Of a DNA stretch of 64,000 nt, positions 45,265-57,275 are shown piece after piece (within the stretch, counting starts at the first letter, position 1; each line of letters begins with the position of its first letter). Under the pieces are notes generated by a model. The model saw only the letters and a program-made list of their open reading frames with translations, was not told the DNA's origin and did no database searches. A program made the translations under genes and the position numbers. Source of the DNA: Liolophura sinensis (lineage: Eukaryota > Mollusca > Polyplacophora > Chitonida > Chitonidae); contig NC_088301.1 in NCBI RefSeq assembly GCF_032854445.1, positions 14,630,281 to 14,694,280 on the forward strand. The letters are read 5' to 3'.

Positions 45265-46100
45265 TATTTGTCTTCATATGCTATACATTGTTCACAAGAG
45301 GCTTTAGTTTCTAGAGAGAACCACACAAATCGAAAAAAAAAACAAAACTCAAGGAATATATATTCACCTTGTTTATGAATGAAATTGAGCTAATCGAGTC
45401 GACATCCGGCATATCGTTGTGTCTGTCAACCTCAACAAAGCCGTGTTTGATTCCTCTTTTCGGAAGCATGCAGATGCATATTTCGACAGTAGGGACAGAG
45501 GCAGCAGACTTAATCGTGTTCTTTATGTCCAGGCATTGTTAGATGCAACCAGCGAACAAGTATGTAAAATGCTCAGAACACATAGAGCTCCTCGTCAATA
45601 ATTCATTAACGTTCGTGCCGTCGGACGAGAAAAGATTAGTTGAAAAACAAAGTTTATACATCAGGAAAATCCGCCAGCGTTTGGTAACTAAGCGACATGT
45701 AACTCTGCGCATGTAGTGGGAAGCCAATGTATGTTGATCAAAAAAGCCTGTAGTTTTTGCGTCTATTTAGAACAATGTGTCTACTGTTCTCCAAAACTTC
45801 CTCGAAAAATCGAAACCATCGAAATCGAAATCACGCGTAGCTTCTAAACAGAGTTAAATATATGGATGTCTGGTGTTTTGAGGTTCAGTATAATGGATCT
45901 TTGTGGTGGAAAGTGCAAGGTCTTTCCAGAGTTATGGAAATTGGACGCCAGTGAAAGCATCCTGTGGTATATCGATGTCTTTCAGGTAAAATGTTGGTTA
46001 TATGTCCGTAAGAAGGCATCCTCAGCAAACACTGCTTTTACACACACGGTATCAATATTTCTCAAGGTACTTTCCTCAGATTGTGCATCATTAGAACACT

Positions 46101-46262
46101 CCGCCAGATATCCTCCCCAGTTGCTGCACCAACATTGGACAAAACACCCCACACAGCACTGCTCAGCTATCCGCCAGATATCCTCCCCAGTTGCTGCACC
46201 AACACTGGACAGAACACCCCACACAGCACTGCTCAGCTATCCGCCAGATATCCTCCCGCTTG
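46101..46262 (+). repeat. 70-bp tandem repeat, 2.3 copies
   Basis: The unit runs from CCGCCAGATATCCTCCCCAG through AACACCCCACACAGCACTGC to TCAGCTAT. Copies are nearly identical. Small open frames across it are repeat products. Confidence 0.9.
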
Positions 46263-46529
46263 CTGTTTACATGTCACGTGTCTGGATTCAGTCACGCAAA
46301 CACTTACCTTTCTTTTTATTTTTCAGATAGTCTAGAATACTTCTATTTATAATTATTTTTCTTTTGATTTTCATAGATGGGATTACCGCTTTTCCCAACA
46401 AATGAATCTTTTTAGTGGTTGTCAGATTGAATGACCTCGACTACAAGGTATATCTGAACATTAATCGTTCATGTATAAAAATCTGTCGTAAAGTGAAAAT
46501 GTGAAGAGGACATCAATGAGGTATCTAAT

Positions 46530-46790
46530 TAGATCTATTTATTTATTTATTTGATTCATGCTTTACGCCATACTCAAGAATATCTTACTTATACTACGGC
46601 GGAGAGCATTATGGTGGGAGCAAAGCGGGCAGAGCCCGGGGGAAATCCACGACCATCCGCAGGATGTTGCCACACCTTCCTACCTACGAGCGGAAAGGAA
46701 GCCAGCGCGATCTGGACAGCAACCACATTGGTGAGAAACTCCCGGGTTTTTGCTCCGCGCTGACATGCTAACCATTAGGACCCAGAGAAC
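46530..46790 (-). mobile_element. SINE-A, near full length
   Basis: Reverse SINE-A: TTTATTTATTTATTTGATTC tail, ACGCCATACTCAAGAATATC, GGCAGAGCCCGGGGGAAATC and a reverse head ending in AACCATTAGGACCCAGAGAA. Confidence 0.85.
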
Positions 46791-46909
46791 CCGCCATCTC
46801 ATTAGAGGTGTGTGATTGTCAGCAAGGCAAACTTTCTCTGTTTGTATGGTGACTAAACGATAGTGCCTGAAGCCCAGCTGATTTTGAAAAAATGGTGGAA
46901 ATTTTGTGG

Positions 46910-47215
46910 TTTAAATGTGATTATATATTAAATGTGATGGCATTTAACATTTGAGTAAATCTAAACCAGTGATATCTAATACATTGTAAATTACACCGCT
47001 GAATATTTTTTTTTACCTAATTCTGCTTAACCCATGGTGCTGGACGTGTGTAGTTTGCTACTATTTAAGCATTTACATAAACAGAATAAAAGCCTAACTG
47101 AGGTAAATTGCCAGGACATTGGATTTCACCGGTTACGTGTGACTTATTTGTCAGCTACCACACTGTCGTCGCTGCTCTGGTCTTACTCTATGCTGTACGT
47201 CTATAATTATACTGG
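46910..47215 (+). repeat. R1 dispersed repeat
   Basis: Near-complete copy: TATTAAATGTGATGGCATTT, TGCTACTATTTAAGCATTTA, CACCGGTTACGTGTGACTTA and ACTGTCGTCGCTGCTCTGGT. No R1 copy was recognised to its right. Confidence 0.85.
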
Positions 47216-47219
47216 ATAT

Positions 47220-49670
47220 GTCATTTTGATAAATGAGTATTAGTACATTTTCTGGAGAATATTCCTGGGGAAATTACTACACAAACTGTACGTCGATTAT
47301 AGTAGACTATAACCTATAAACAGCGCAGGTTTTGACAGTTCCTCAAGAGTTATCCCCCTTGTACTGAGATCACAGCATTAGTTTCTGAGTTTTCTGAAAT
47401 CGTACGTCAGACCACATTATAGAGATATACAACGCGATTAAACCTTTCATTAGTTAGAGATAAATAAAAGGATGTGGCGATTACAATGGTAGATGCTATG
47501 TAATATTAACACGATGCAGATGTAATTATGCCTTTCTTTGGGAGGCACAAACAGTTATGGTGATATTTCATAACTGTTGACATTTCGAAATAGTGACTAG
47601 TACTTTTCCCCGAGTGTGATACAACATTGAAATTTCACAATTATAAACCATATGCCACATTTATCAACTTTGATTTTACAAGTTTACACCTTTTAATAAT
47701 ACTTACAAGGCCTTTCTTAATAAAAACTATCATATATAAAATTACTTAAAATACTTAAAACTCTAATGCCGTGTCTCACTTAAGAATTGCATGCGCAGTC
47801 AACTTAGACGTCATGATGTATTACAGTCATGCTTATCGAGTAGCAGATATAAGCAAACAAGCTGTAGAATCTTTCAGTCTAAGCTTTTGTCGAAATCCTG
47901 TGGTGAGACTTTCTTGAACTGACGCGTTGCCTGAGGAACAAATCTCACAAATAAGGACAAACTTTTCGATATATTTATAATTTCATTAACATCCTTGAAA
48001 CAAATTATAAATATAAGAAAATATAACGTCTAGATTATTTTGGGGCGATACCAAATTTTATTTTGCCAGGCAAATAATGCACGATACTGAAGCATTTTAA
48101 ACATCCAGGGCATGAGGAGTAAACAGTGATAGTGTAGCGTCTAGACAATCCATACTGAAAATCTGGTGATATTTTATTGAAAAGGTTTTTCTTCTGAAGT
48201 GCCTTTCTCTGAAAAGAGCAGAAAAATGCTTCGATAAGTTCTTACTTATATTGCCACATCACTGAACTTTGTTACACTGTCTTTCTCCCTTGTCTCACTT
48301 AGGCTATTAAAAGCTGTGCTTCTAGGTGTTTCGTTTGTAGTGTTCCTTGCCGAAACGAAGTCTATAGTTCTTCGCTTGTATACATATGCCTATAGCTCAC
48401 TGCTTACAGCATGCATGAGCATACGTTAATGATTATGAATGACACAAATAGGAAACAACGAAAAGCGGTTGACGTTTGCAGAGGTCGAAAAACACTGTTT
48501 TGAAATTAAATGCAATATACACGTACAGTTAAATACAACTTAATAACGATGAACAAAATCATACAGGACATCGTATAGACTTTACAGGATGCCAGGTTTA
48601 GAGAGTAGGCGTTACAGGACGAGTTAATTCCCCTGAATCACTCCACTCTATTTCGTTTCTCTGAGTGCAGAACACTCAGAGAACAGGATCGTCTCCAGAT
48701 GTTTGCGCTGACGTTACGCTATTGACTGAGCAGTTGATTATTTTTCAAGAATCCACACTTGAATTAGTGGTGTGAGTAGTGAAGTGTGACGACTTGAACC
48801 ACCTGAGTGCAACTTCGTTTGGTGTATGGTAGACATCCCACTGAGCTATCTGGGAACACCATACACCTTTTAGACGACTTTAAACGTCTGTTGTGACGTC
48901 AATCCTTTGTCTCACCAACCGCTTCTTTTTGAAGAATAGAGGGGTACAGATATTGGGAAGGTGTCTTGATATAAGCCGATATCAAAACCATGCCGATCTT
49001 TGTAAGCGACACAGTCATCAGGCATCACCTGCAATGGAAACTCACACAGAAACTGTATGTAACAGCAGAGTGATGAAAAAAAAATAACAGCTAGGAATTT
49101 GTGGCTGTCACGGTATACGGAAGAAATGCAAGCTATTTTCTCATTTCTTATGGCAATACACCAACTTTCGTTGGTACAGTTAATTGCTTTGCTGTCTGGA
49201 ATTGTTGTCTACCAATTCTTTAGCGTGTATGGATAGATGGTAAGAGTATAAATTCTAACGTCATGTTTAACGGTCTTTGTAGAATTATGACCCCTAAAAT
49301 AATCCGCTAATGTGTTGTACTTCATTGCGTCTAAGAGGTCACTCATATTATTAAGCAATGGACCTAGGGTGGGATTTGCTTCATTACATAACCTTACACA
49401 CCCAGTGTATGCTCATGTAGTAACCTATACAGTGTACAACCGACTGGACTCCCATAGACCAACCGTCCTAATGCGGTTGCGCTAAAACTTCATGTAACAC
49501 CGCCACGAAAACTATCAACTATGCTACGTATTAAATTCAACTATGCAAATGAATGCGGCACAGCCGGAACGAAAGAGCATTCATTAACGGTGACTCTGGT
49601 GTAGCTTTTTAAAAAATATTTGTTTGAAATGACACCCCACGATTCTTGAAAAAAAAAGAGTCGATGGTTG
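47220..49670. other. Intergenic, nothing firm
   Basis: About 2.4 kb without recognised genes. A perfect CRE lies at 48894, next to a tRNA-like fragment on minus near 48780-48870 (GTTCCCAGATAGCTCAGTGG and GGTGGTTCAAGTC) that cannot form an acceptor stem. Confidence 0.4.
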
Positions 49671-49674
49671 TCAC

Positions 49675-49873
49675 CTTAAAAAACTTGGGCAGCTCGACGT
49701 TTCTCCAATAGAGACAGGCAGACAGCAGGACATTCAAGCCACTCAATAATGGATCGTAGCTGATAGCTGTGAATCTGTACCACAGAAGTGCTGTTAGCCC
49801 CATTAAAATTGGTTCAGTATTAGAATAACAGTAACTCCATCTGGGAGAAGACAAATCCTCTGGAGTCAATTTC
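49675..49873 (-). other. Possible orphan exon encoding a membrane segment
   Basis: On minus, a 199-nt open block runs from a possible acceptor (GTCCCAG) to a possible donor (AAG then GTGACA). It encodes KLTPEDLSSPRWSYCY followed by a hydrophobic stretch with ILMGLTALLWYRFTAISY and LLSGLNVLLSACLYWR. It reads like protein rather than random sequence, but no partner exon and no family was recognised. Confidence 0.2.
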
Positions 49874-49874
49874 C

Positions 49875-51640
49875 TGGGACACTTCTTACTCGTGACTTTC
49901 GAAATATTTGTCACAGAAATACACGATGCCTTTGTTGGTTCTTAATAGACATCTAACTTCGTTAAGCCAGAAGTCTGAAAGATTTCTTAATTAAATAAAT
50001 TTATTTTTTCCAGAAACTGTGAAAACAATTCACATTAGTGCAAACTTTTAATCACCAGTAATTGCTGGCGGTCAATGCACTATTAAATGTATCATACAAG
50101 ACAAAAGCACTCAAGGGTTTGCTGTTTCGTATTTTGAGTGTTTGTTTCATTGAGCTTTAACGTAGCTTTCAACATTTTTTCATTCATATCACTACGTGTC
50201 AGACTGGAAGCAGACTGGACACAACACCGACATATTTATAGTGCTGACTCACTGGAACGCCATGCCGAAAACACCAGGCATGACGTCCAGCTTGACATTA
50301 TGTACTGATATTCGACCAGTATTTGGCCTGGTCATCTTATGCTGAGCGTCAGGCATTATTTGGTTTTTAATACGAAACTAATAGCTGACGCATTCACTGA
50401 ATCGCAACATAACCCCGAACTTGACAACTTTTCACTTGTATTGTGACGAGGAGGATTATATGTAGAGCAAACCCAACAGAGCTCGGAAAGAAACCAGGCA
50501 GAGATTAGAGCAAAACCAGACAGTGCTCAAACGGAAAGTAGACAGAGATGGGAAGGACACCAGCTACTGGGGAAATGTTCTTACGTAAACCCTCAATAGA
50601 GTCTGCTCGGAGTGGAGAATGTGGTCTCGAGCGGAAAACTTCACTTACGTGAAGCCAGCTGGGGCCCTCCAAGGGAGTAGGCTGGACAGGTGCGTGTGTG
50701 AGGCCGTAATATTTAGAGACCCCTCCCCTTTTTTTTTGGAAACGTTATGTACAAGTCCGCTAATCACACATCAACTTGACAGTAAGCGAGTTAAGGTTTT
50801 GGTATGTCCTGCCTCGTTCTTCCGTTAAGGTTGACGAGGTGTTACATCACAATTTATCCAGTGTCTCATTGTTTCATGTTTCATGTTATTCTCGTATAGG
50901 TCTTCTGAGAATGTCTGGTGACACTGCATGTTTTATCAACAGCGTAACATCGCAATAGCCCAATTAACACTGACCTTGCGGTGAAGCTGTACACGCAGGA
51001 CTAAACAGTTTGTCTGCCTAATAGAGGTAATGGTAAAATAACAGATTGAATGTACGGTCTGTATGTCAACATTGTCAGGCGGATGTTAAATTGTGCCTGG
51101 CATTTTAATCAACCTGCCTCGCCGGGAAGCTTCTGGTATTAGAATGCAGAAGTCGGGGAACGGGTAAGTCTGCTGGCGACAATTCGACTTTACCTGTATT
51201 TACCGCAGATTTCGCTCATATGTTGTCGGCATTGAAATTGATTATCCGATGCGCAGACGTGGCGCGAGCTTGGTTCGTGGCAGGATCCAGTCAGAGCCGA
51301 GTTAACGAGCACGTGATGATGCACCGACAATTTCAAGTGAATGAAATAGGCTGGCAGTAGGCCCTATACCTGAAATGTAGCATACACAGGGTGTTTTACA
51401 AGTCGTAACCCTGTAGCATAATGAAGAAGAAATCCCCCTGAAACAAAAAAGATTCCAAAGTAGACTAATAACTACTCGAAGCCACGTCACTATAGTTTTA
51501 AATTAACAGAAGTGAAAATGAGGCCTACAGACATATACAGTAGGGAGTTGTCCAGTGGAAAGTGCTTTCAGAGTTCTGCCCTATACCCTGCACTGTTCAA
51601 ATATGACAACCTTCATACAGGTCGGAAGCATTGCGCCGGT
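49875..51640. other. Intergenic, nothing recognised
   Basis: No exon, SINE or tandem repeat that I can support. Confidence 0.4.
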
Positions 51641-51644
51641 TCTA

Positions 51645-51740
51645 ACGGTCCGAGAGCTGGCTGATAGCAGTTTTCAGGGCAACATTCGAGCTGGATTCGA
51701 GCACGCCACCTCGCGATGCTTAGTAGTTGAAGGACACGCT
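51645..51740 (-). mobile_element. tRNA-like SINE fragment
   Basis: Minus strand contains GTGCTCGAATCCAGC (B-box-like) in a tRNA-like context also seen at 31010. Weak. Confidence 0.35.
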
Positions 51741-51744
51741 AGCT

Positions 51745-52270
51745 AATCATAACATACACGTAATTTGGCGGAATATCTGCGGAGTGCAAAAGGAGTCAAC
51801 AGTTTTCAAAGCTGTGGGGGAAAATGATTATACATTAGTTTATTTTATTCATTGTTTACTTGATGGTGTTAACACCTTCAGCCCACTCATGACTGATAGA
51901 TAACACTCCACGTTTGTGGAAGGACGAACCCAGATTATCCGAAATAAACCACGGGCCTTCGACAAGTTCTTGACAAACCTTCTGATTTTAATTCTCATCA
52001 CGGTGTGGCTGAAATATTTCCAATGTGGCGCTCAGCCATAGTCATTCATTCATTCTTCATTCATGTCTGATTTCAAGCCGAACCAGAGAGAGCTGTATTC
52101 GTGCTTTTGACTTCATCGGCCTGAAGCTCGCAATACTGAAACAATTATCGTATTCTGAAATTTATGTCGACGTACATGCAGGTCGTTGATACAGTTATTA
52201 CACGGATTTAAAACTGGATAATAGTGCTGCTTTGAAATTTAAACGGACTATTTCACATCCTGGTAATATC
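51745..52270. other. Intergenic, nothing recognised
   Basis: A stretch near 51860-52020 (ACCACGGGCCTTCGACAAGT) resembles text near 36250 and 52390 and may be a diverged SINE body. Confidence 0.35.
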
Positions 52271-52274
52271 ACGA

Positions 52275-52425
52275 TATTTATTTAGTTATTTTGTTACCTG
52301 ACAGTTGCTTAACGCTGTAATGAAAAAATATTTCACTTATACGATGGGAGGTCAGGTTCATGTATGGGGTTTACCAGAGCGCATGGAGAAATCCACCGAC
52401 CTTCGACACCTAACTTAGAGACATA
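52275..52425 (-). mobile_element. SINE-A-like 3' part, diverged
   Basis: Reverse tail and core: ACGCTGTAATGAAAAAATAT and TTCACTTATACGATGGGAGG, followed by GGGGTTTACCAGAGC. Old copy. Confidence 0.55.
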
Positions 52426-52429
52426 AAGC

Positions 52430-53100
52430 CACATATAACCCTACGGGACAAAACTGCAATACGCAGAGCATAAAACAAAACTTAAGGAGATAAAACCACA
52501 GGCATCCCACTGAGAGCAACAACTATATTTGAGACATAAAGAGTCTGGGAACCCAAAGCAGAGCTACATAATTCTAGAACTAATGTTTTAAATAATTTTA
52601 TATCAGTATTATTCCAGAGCTATTTTACTGTAGTCATCAGTGTAAGCATACATACTTCTACGTTAATTCATACATGCCACTATTGTGTGTGCGTCATCAA
52701 ACTATCAAACGAATTATCTCAACTGAACAGCGGTTTTTCTGAATTGCGCTGCATCGTCCTGAGCTATTACGAGCATCTGTTATAATAGCAATAACGAGTT
52801 GTTTGACGAAACTGCATTAGCGCCCGTAGATGAGTATCAGGGATATAGGTAATTATGTGGCTTAGTCATCGCTGGTGGCATGATGCAGTGTCACTCTGTA
52901 AGCAGTGCATGCGCACTTAAGGCAATAACCAGACGTATTCACGAGAGTTAAAGTAATGCCCCGGATGACAGTACAATTCTGCACGTAATAGATGTTCACC
53001 GCCATAAAAGGTGGACCTGACAAATCGCAATTTGAAAAACTCGGGTCAGCAACTTTTCTGCAGAACAATGCGTGACAAGTATGTACGGTGGGCCTGTTCT
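52430..53100. other. Intergenic, nothing recognised
   Basis: No exon-like or repeat-like structure that I can support. Confidence 0.4.
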
Positions 53101-53104
53101 AATG

Positions 53105-53250
53105 GATATAGACCGCTGTGGTGACCCAATGGTTACGGCGTCCGCCTCGAAGTCGGGAGACCTCGGAATCAAACCCGGGTCAGGTGGTATCAAAGGCACA
53201 TTTGTATATAATGTTTGTTACCTGTCGCATTTCTAAAGGCTAGGTGTTAA
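53105..53250 (+). mobile_element. SINE-B, tRNA-derived head
   Basis: GTGGTGACCCAATGGTTACG, GTCCGCCTCGAAGTCGGGAG and GAATCAAACCCGGGTCAGGT form a tRNA-like head with A- and B-boxes. The ends are not complementary, so it is not an intact tRNA gene. Confidence 0.65.
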
Positions 53251-53359
53251 ATTTCATTTCAACTTTAACTTGTATATCAAAGACGGAAATATCTCCAAAT
53301 TTAAATTGGCGAATTTTATTGAAAATCTGTTTTTATTAAAAGCCAGATTGACTCCAAGT

Positions 53360-53600
53360 CACCATGTAAAGGAAACAAGAGTTCAATCCCGATCATGGAC
53401 AAGGAACGTGTGGATTTCACAGCTAGTACATTTTTTGTGTCACGATAAGTGGTCGACGGCAGGCGAGAGGCCGTTTGTGGCGTCTTGCTTTCCACCACAA
53501 ATGCGTATACTTCACACGTGAGAAAGTTCGTCAGTAGCCTTGTCAGTTGTCGGTGGTTTTCCCCAGCCATGAAATTGACCACCATACATGGAAGATTCCT
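53360..53600 (+). mobile_element. SINE with the body type also seen at 14775
   Basis: B-box-like AAGAGTTCAATCCCGATCAT is followed by GAGAAAGTTCGTCAGTAGCC and GTCGGTGGTTTTCCCCAGCC, shared with the hybrid element at 14646-14822. Confidence 0.55.
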
Positions 53601-53664
53601 TGAGTTTGAGTTTACAAAATACACAGGATCAGGGAAATTCCAGAACAAGCCTAAATAGCACAAC

Positions 53665-55065
53665 GACGTTATTAAGACACACGTGGATATAGTAAAAATA
53701 AACCATCTGCTGTCCTTACCGTACTTTTGTACACAGACTCAAATAAAAACTAATACTACAAAATGTAGCCCTAAGAACAAATTCAACATTTTAAGCTTTC
53801 GTTCGAGTCGAAGAATGTGACTGCATGACCGGCTGTTACCATCGAAGTACATTACTGCCTTTTCATCGTGTTTCACCCCCGTTGCGAAAAGCAATGACGT
53901 CTTCCTGTTTATATAATAGCAGTTCCTCTTGTAAATCATGGCCAAAACTACCCCGGTGCACATCCTTACATTAATTGCCTCGTATGTCGAAAATATAAAT
54001 CTATTATGTAATCTATCGGATATCTGAGATAAGCATTATGCCAAAACTTTGCTTTGTCAACTAAAAAGCAGTCTGATTGTGTGAAAATATGCCTATTAGT
54101 ATGAGTCATTATTCTACCTTTGGCCCCCGTCTTTATAATAACTTACAGCTGGGTTACAAGAACACTTAATTATGACAGCAGGTTACAAATCGCGATTTAA
54201 TTTTTGGGGCATGCTGATGAAATAACTAATAACGCCGCTTTGAAGGTCAATTAGCGATTTTTGAGCGAAAACTCCACATTGCTGAGCCCATTTGAAGAAC
54301 ATTTGCTTTCCTCTTAAAAGTCGGAGTGTGTTTTTGTTGTACAATTTGTTTTTCTATTTAACCCGGATCGATGCTTCTTAGACCCCGGCCACTGAGCTTC
54401 GATCTTTTTGTGCGATTTCTAAATCTGTACAACCAGAAACAAAGCGGGATGAAGATTTTATCGACCAGAAATAAACACCAGAATATTTGCTGACCTTGAT
54501 CGCATGGATGACCTCTACAAACAGCCAATCAAACCCACAGACACTAAAACATCTTATCTTTCCTGTTATGACCGCCTGGACCAAGGGAGTTCAAGAAACC
54601 AAATATACTCCTCGTTACTGTGTGACAACAGTCCGTTAAGGAGCGAATCGACTATAAAACTGCCAATGTTTAGAATATAAACTGTTATATGTTAAGTTTT
54701 GGAAAATTGTGATACAAATGTTCTCTTTACAAATTAAATCAACAACCACACAATTAAAAAGCCAAAATCTGTTCCTAGTTTAAAAAGTCACGTAGCACGA
54801 AAATATTAGAGATGCTGAAGAAGATGAACATATTGGCCGTTAATTGTTGGCACTAGACAGAATACAAAATATAGCACAAAACCAATTTGCGTTTCTTAAT
54901 TTTACTTCATGTACATATCTCACTGAGAAAGCGTGTTGTTTCCCCCTCTACTAGAACTATAAAGATGCGGTGACTGTTGAAACGTAAACTTGCATTTTTT
55001 CAAGAAACAGAGAGTATATCCATCGTGGCTTATATTATATGGTGTCTATAATCATAAACACATTT
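53665..55065. other. Intergenic, nothing recognised
   Basis: AT-rich sequence. The minus frame at 53739-53963 has no supporting motif. Confidence 0.4.
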
Positions 55066-55067
55066 TA

Positions 55068-55205
55068 ATCTGCCTGCAGCCTGCGGGTGGTCGTGGGTTT
55101 TCCCTCGGGATCTGCCCGTGTTCCTCCCGACATAATGCTGGCCGTCGTCGTATGAGTGAAATATTCTTGAACACGGCGTGAAACACCAATCAAATAAATA
55201 AATGA
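55068..55205 (+). mobile_element. SINE-A 3' half
   Basis: CCTGCAGCCTGCGGGTGGTC, TCCTCCCGACATAATGCTGG, GTGAAATATTCTTGAACACG and an AAATAAATAAAT tail. Confidence 0.9.
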
Positions 55206-55387
55206 ACATATATTAAGAAATACTTTGAACAGATTCTAACCTATACAATAGTAAAGAACAATATTTCTATATGACGCAATAATTCAAAGTTTTGACGTTT
55301 TAGTGTTCTAAACTCTATGAATGAAAAACTGAAATCAATCCGTATAAATAAGCCAAATACTTCAGGTATGTCAAGTACACTGACAGT

Positions 55388-55567
55388 CCTGGCTTCCTCT
55401 CCGGTCGTACGTGGGAAGGTCTGTCAGCAACCTGCGGATGGTCGTGGGTTTTCCTGGGGTTGTGCCCCGTTTCCTTCCACCATAATGCTGGCCGCCGTCG
55501 TATAAGTGAAATATTCTTAAGTACGGCGTAAAACACCAATCAAATAAATAAATAAATAAATAAATAA
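55388..55567 (+). mobile_element. SINE-A, 5'-truncated
   Basis: CCTGGCTTCCTCTCCGGTCG, GGAAGGTCTGTCAGCAACCT, GCCGCCGTCGTATAAGTGAA and a long (AAAT)n tail. Close to consensus, so a relatively young copy. Its target-site-like TACACTGACAGTC occurs on both sides (55377 and 55569). Confidence 0.95.
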
Positions 55568-55994
55568 AATACACTGACAGTCATAACCTTAGTCACAAAC
55601 ATAATGATTTACTGATCCAATTTGAGAACATTCTGTGGGTCACAACCTTTGCTTAGTGTCTCCAGGCGTAATATTAACGTCACAGGTAATGTTTTATAAC
55701 TCTTATCTGACCAGGAAGAATGCGGAGTGTCTTTCCGCTATGCGCGTGCGTCGGCGTATTTGTGTCGATATCACCAGGCGACAAACTGACCAATCACAAA
55801 TAGGGCTTCGCACGAGCTCAAATCTAATACATCCTGCACTGAAAACTGGCGTGGGAGCCGCTGTTTGTCTCATATGTGTCGTCGGCCTTGGCTGATCTAA
55901 ACCATCTATTGGGTGCCACCCTATGTCTTACGTCAATCTTTCGTCGTCCCGTTCCCAGAAATGTTTCACATTCACTTAATTTATTGAATTCGGA

Positions 55995-56055
55995 TGAGAG
56001 ATTGTCGTATAAGTAAAATATTCTTGATTACGGTGTAAAAACACTAATCAATCCA
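55995..56055 (+). mobile_element. SINE-A 3' tip
   Basis: GATTGTCGTATAAGTAAAAT, ATTCTTGATTACGGTGTAAA and ACACTAATCAATCC match the 3' end of SINE-A. Confidence 0.7.
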
Positions 56056-56507
56056 GTGGAAGATCAGCCTTGATGTCAGGGCTCCCGTGGGCGTGATGAA
56101 GTTGTGTTTGAAGGTATTAAACACCATCCTGATTAGCAGGCTCAGATAAGATCAGAATACCAAGTAATCAATATAACAAATCAGTTTATTGTGACAGGTA
56201 AAGACTGGGATTCGAACTCACAACATGAACACAAAGTATGAACTTTTCAGCTTTGAGATAGAAAAACTTGCCTGGCACTTAACTATAACATTCCATACTT
56301 CTGGTTGTTGTCATTGAAATTTATTAAGTTATCCTGTTGCCGGTTTCATGAAGCTCACTTAGCTAAGTAAAGGCTTAACTACCACGACAAAGCACGTTTT
56401 AGAGATGTAAAGTCCACTTAGCTAAGGGCAGCTTAACACTAAGTAAGCTTCATGAAAGCGGCCCCTGATTTTTTTCTGCATGCCCAATCTACATAACCCG
56501 AGATGTA

Positions 56508-56640
56508 GTAACCGGTGAGTCTGCAGCAACCTACGAATAATACTGGGTATCCCCGGGCTCTGCCCGGTTTCCTCCCACCACAATACTGGCCACCCTCGTG
56601 CAAGTGAAATATCCTTGGGTATGTTGTCAAACATCAGTTA
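56508..56640 (+). mobile_element. SINE-A 3' half, diverged
   Basis: GTGAGTCTGCAGCAACCTAC, CTGCCCGGTTTCCTCCCACC and CAAGTGAAATATCCTTGGGT. Immediately followed by another SINE-A. Confidence 0.8.
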
Positions 56641-56674
56641 CTGGCAGATCTTCCTATGTACGGCTCAGGAACTT

Positions 56675-56945
56675 ACTCACTCCTCAGCTGGTTAGCGCGC
56701 TGGCGCAGCATAATGACCCAGGAGCCTTTCACCAATGCGGTCGCTGTGAGTTCAAGTCCAGCTCATGCTGGCTTCCTCTCCGGCCGTACGTGGAAAGGTC
56801 TGTGAGCTTCCTGCGGATGGTCGAGGGTTTCCCCCGTGCTCTGCCCGGTTTCCTTCCATCATATTGCTGGCCGCCGTCGTATAGGTGAAATATTCTTGAG
56901 TACGGCGTAAAGCACCAATCAAATAAATAAATAAATAAATAACTC
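56675..56945 (+). mobile_element. SINE-A, near full length
   Basis: CAGCTGGTTAGCGCGCTGGC head, GTGAGTTCAAGTCCAGCTCA B-box, GCCGCCGTCGTATAGGTGAA core and an AATAAATAAATAAATAA tail. Confidence 0.95.
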
Positions 56946-56954
56946 ACTTCTAGG

Positions 56955-57015
56955 CACGTCGGGAGTGGAAGCCAGTCTGAGCTGGACTTGAACTCAGAGC
57001 GACCGGAGTGGTAAT
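56955..57015 (-). mobile_element. SINE-A 5' fragment, inverted
   Basis: CCAGTCTGAGCTGGACTTGA and ACTCAGAGCGACCGGAGTGG are the reverse of the SINE-A head/B-box region, in inverted orientation to the copy just before it. Confidence 0.7.
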
Positions 57016-57119
57016 TGCGCCAATAATCGACACATCGAATCAACCTTACACTCATTGGCCGTTCACATAGGACAGTGCCTATGACCTCCGTCGTTATATA
57101 GTCCACAGGTCACGATTAT

Positions 57120-57275
57120 GAACACAGCTCCCGCTGGTATAGGACCCAGCCTTTAGTGAAGAGGATTGTCAGCTTCCAGGAAGCTTCATTGGGTTTCCTT
57201 CCCACTAAATATTATCGCCGTCGCATGAGTGACATATTTTCATGACTGCGGTGCACAACCCTGATAGATTTAAAT
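57120..57275 (+). mobile_element. SINE-A, strongly diverged
   Basis: GGAAGCTTCATTGGGTTTCC, TATCGCCGTCGCATGAGTGA and CATGACTGCGGTGCACAACC parallel the SINE-A 3' half. Confidence 0.55.

Noticed and set aside
45419-45601. 60-codon plus-strand frame upstream of the lectin gene
   Set aside because: No homology or splice context recognised; length within chance expectation.
48780-48870. tRNA gene on the minus strand
   Set aside because: A- and B-box-like motifs are present but the ends cannot pair into an acceptor stem; probably a SINE head relic.
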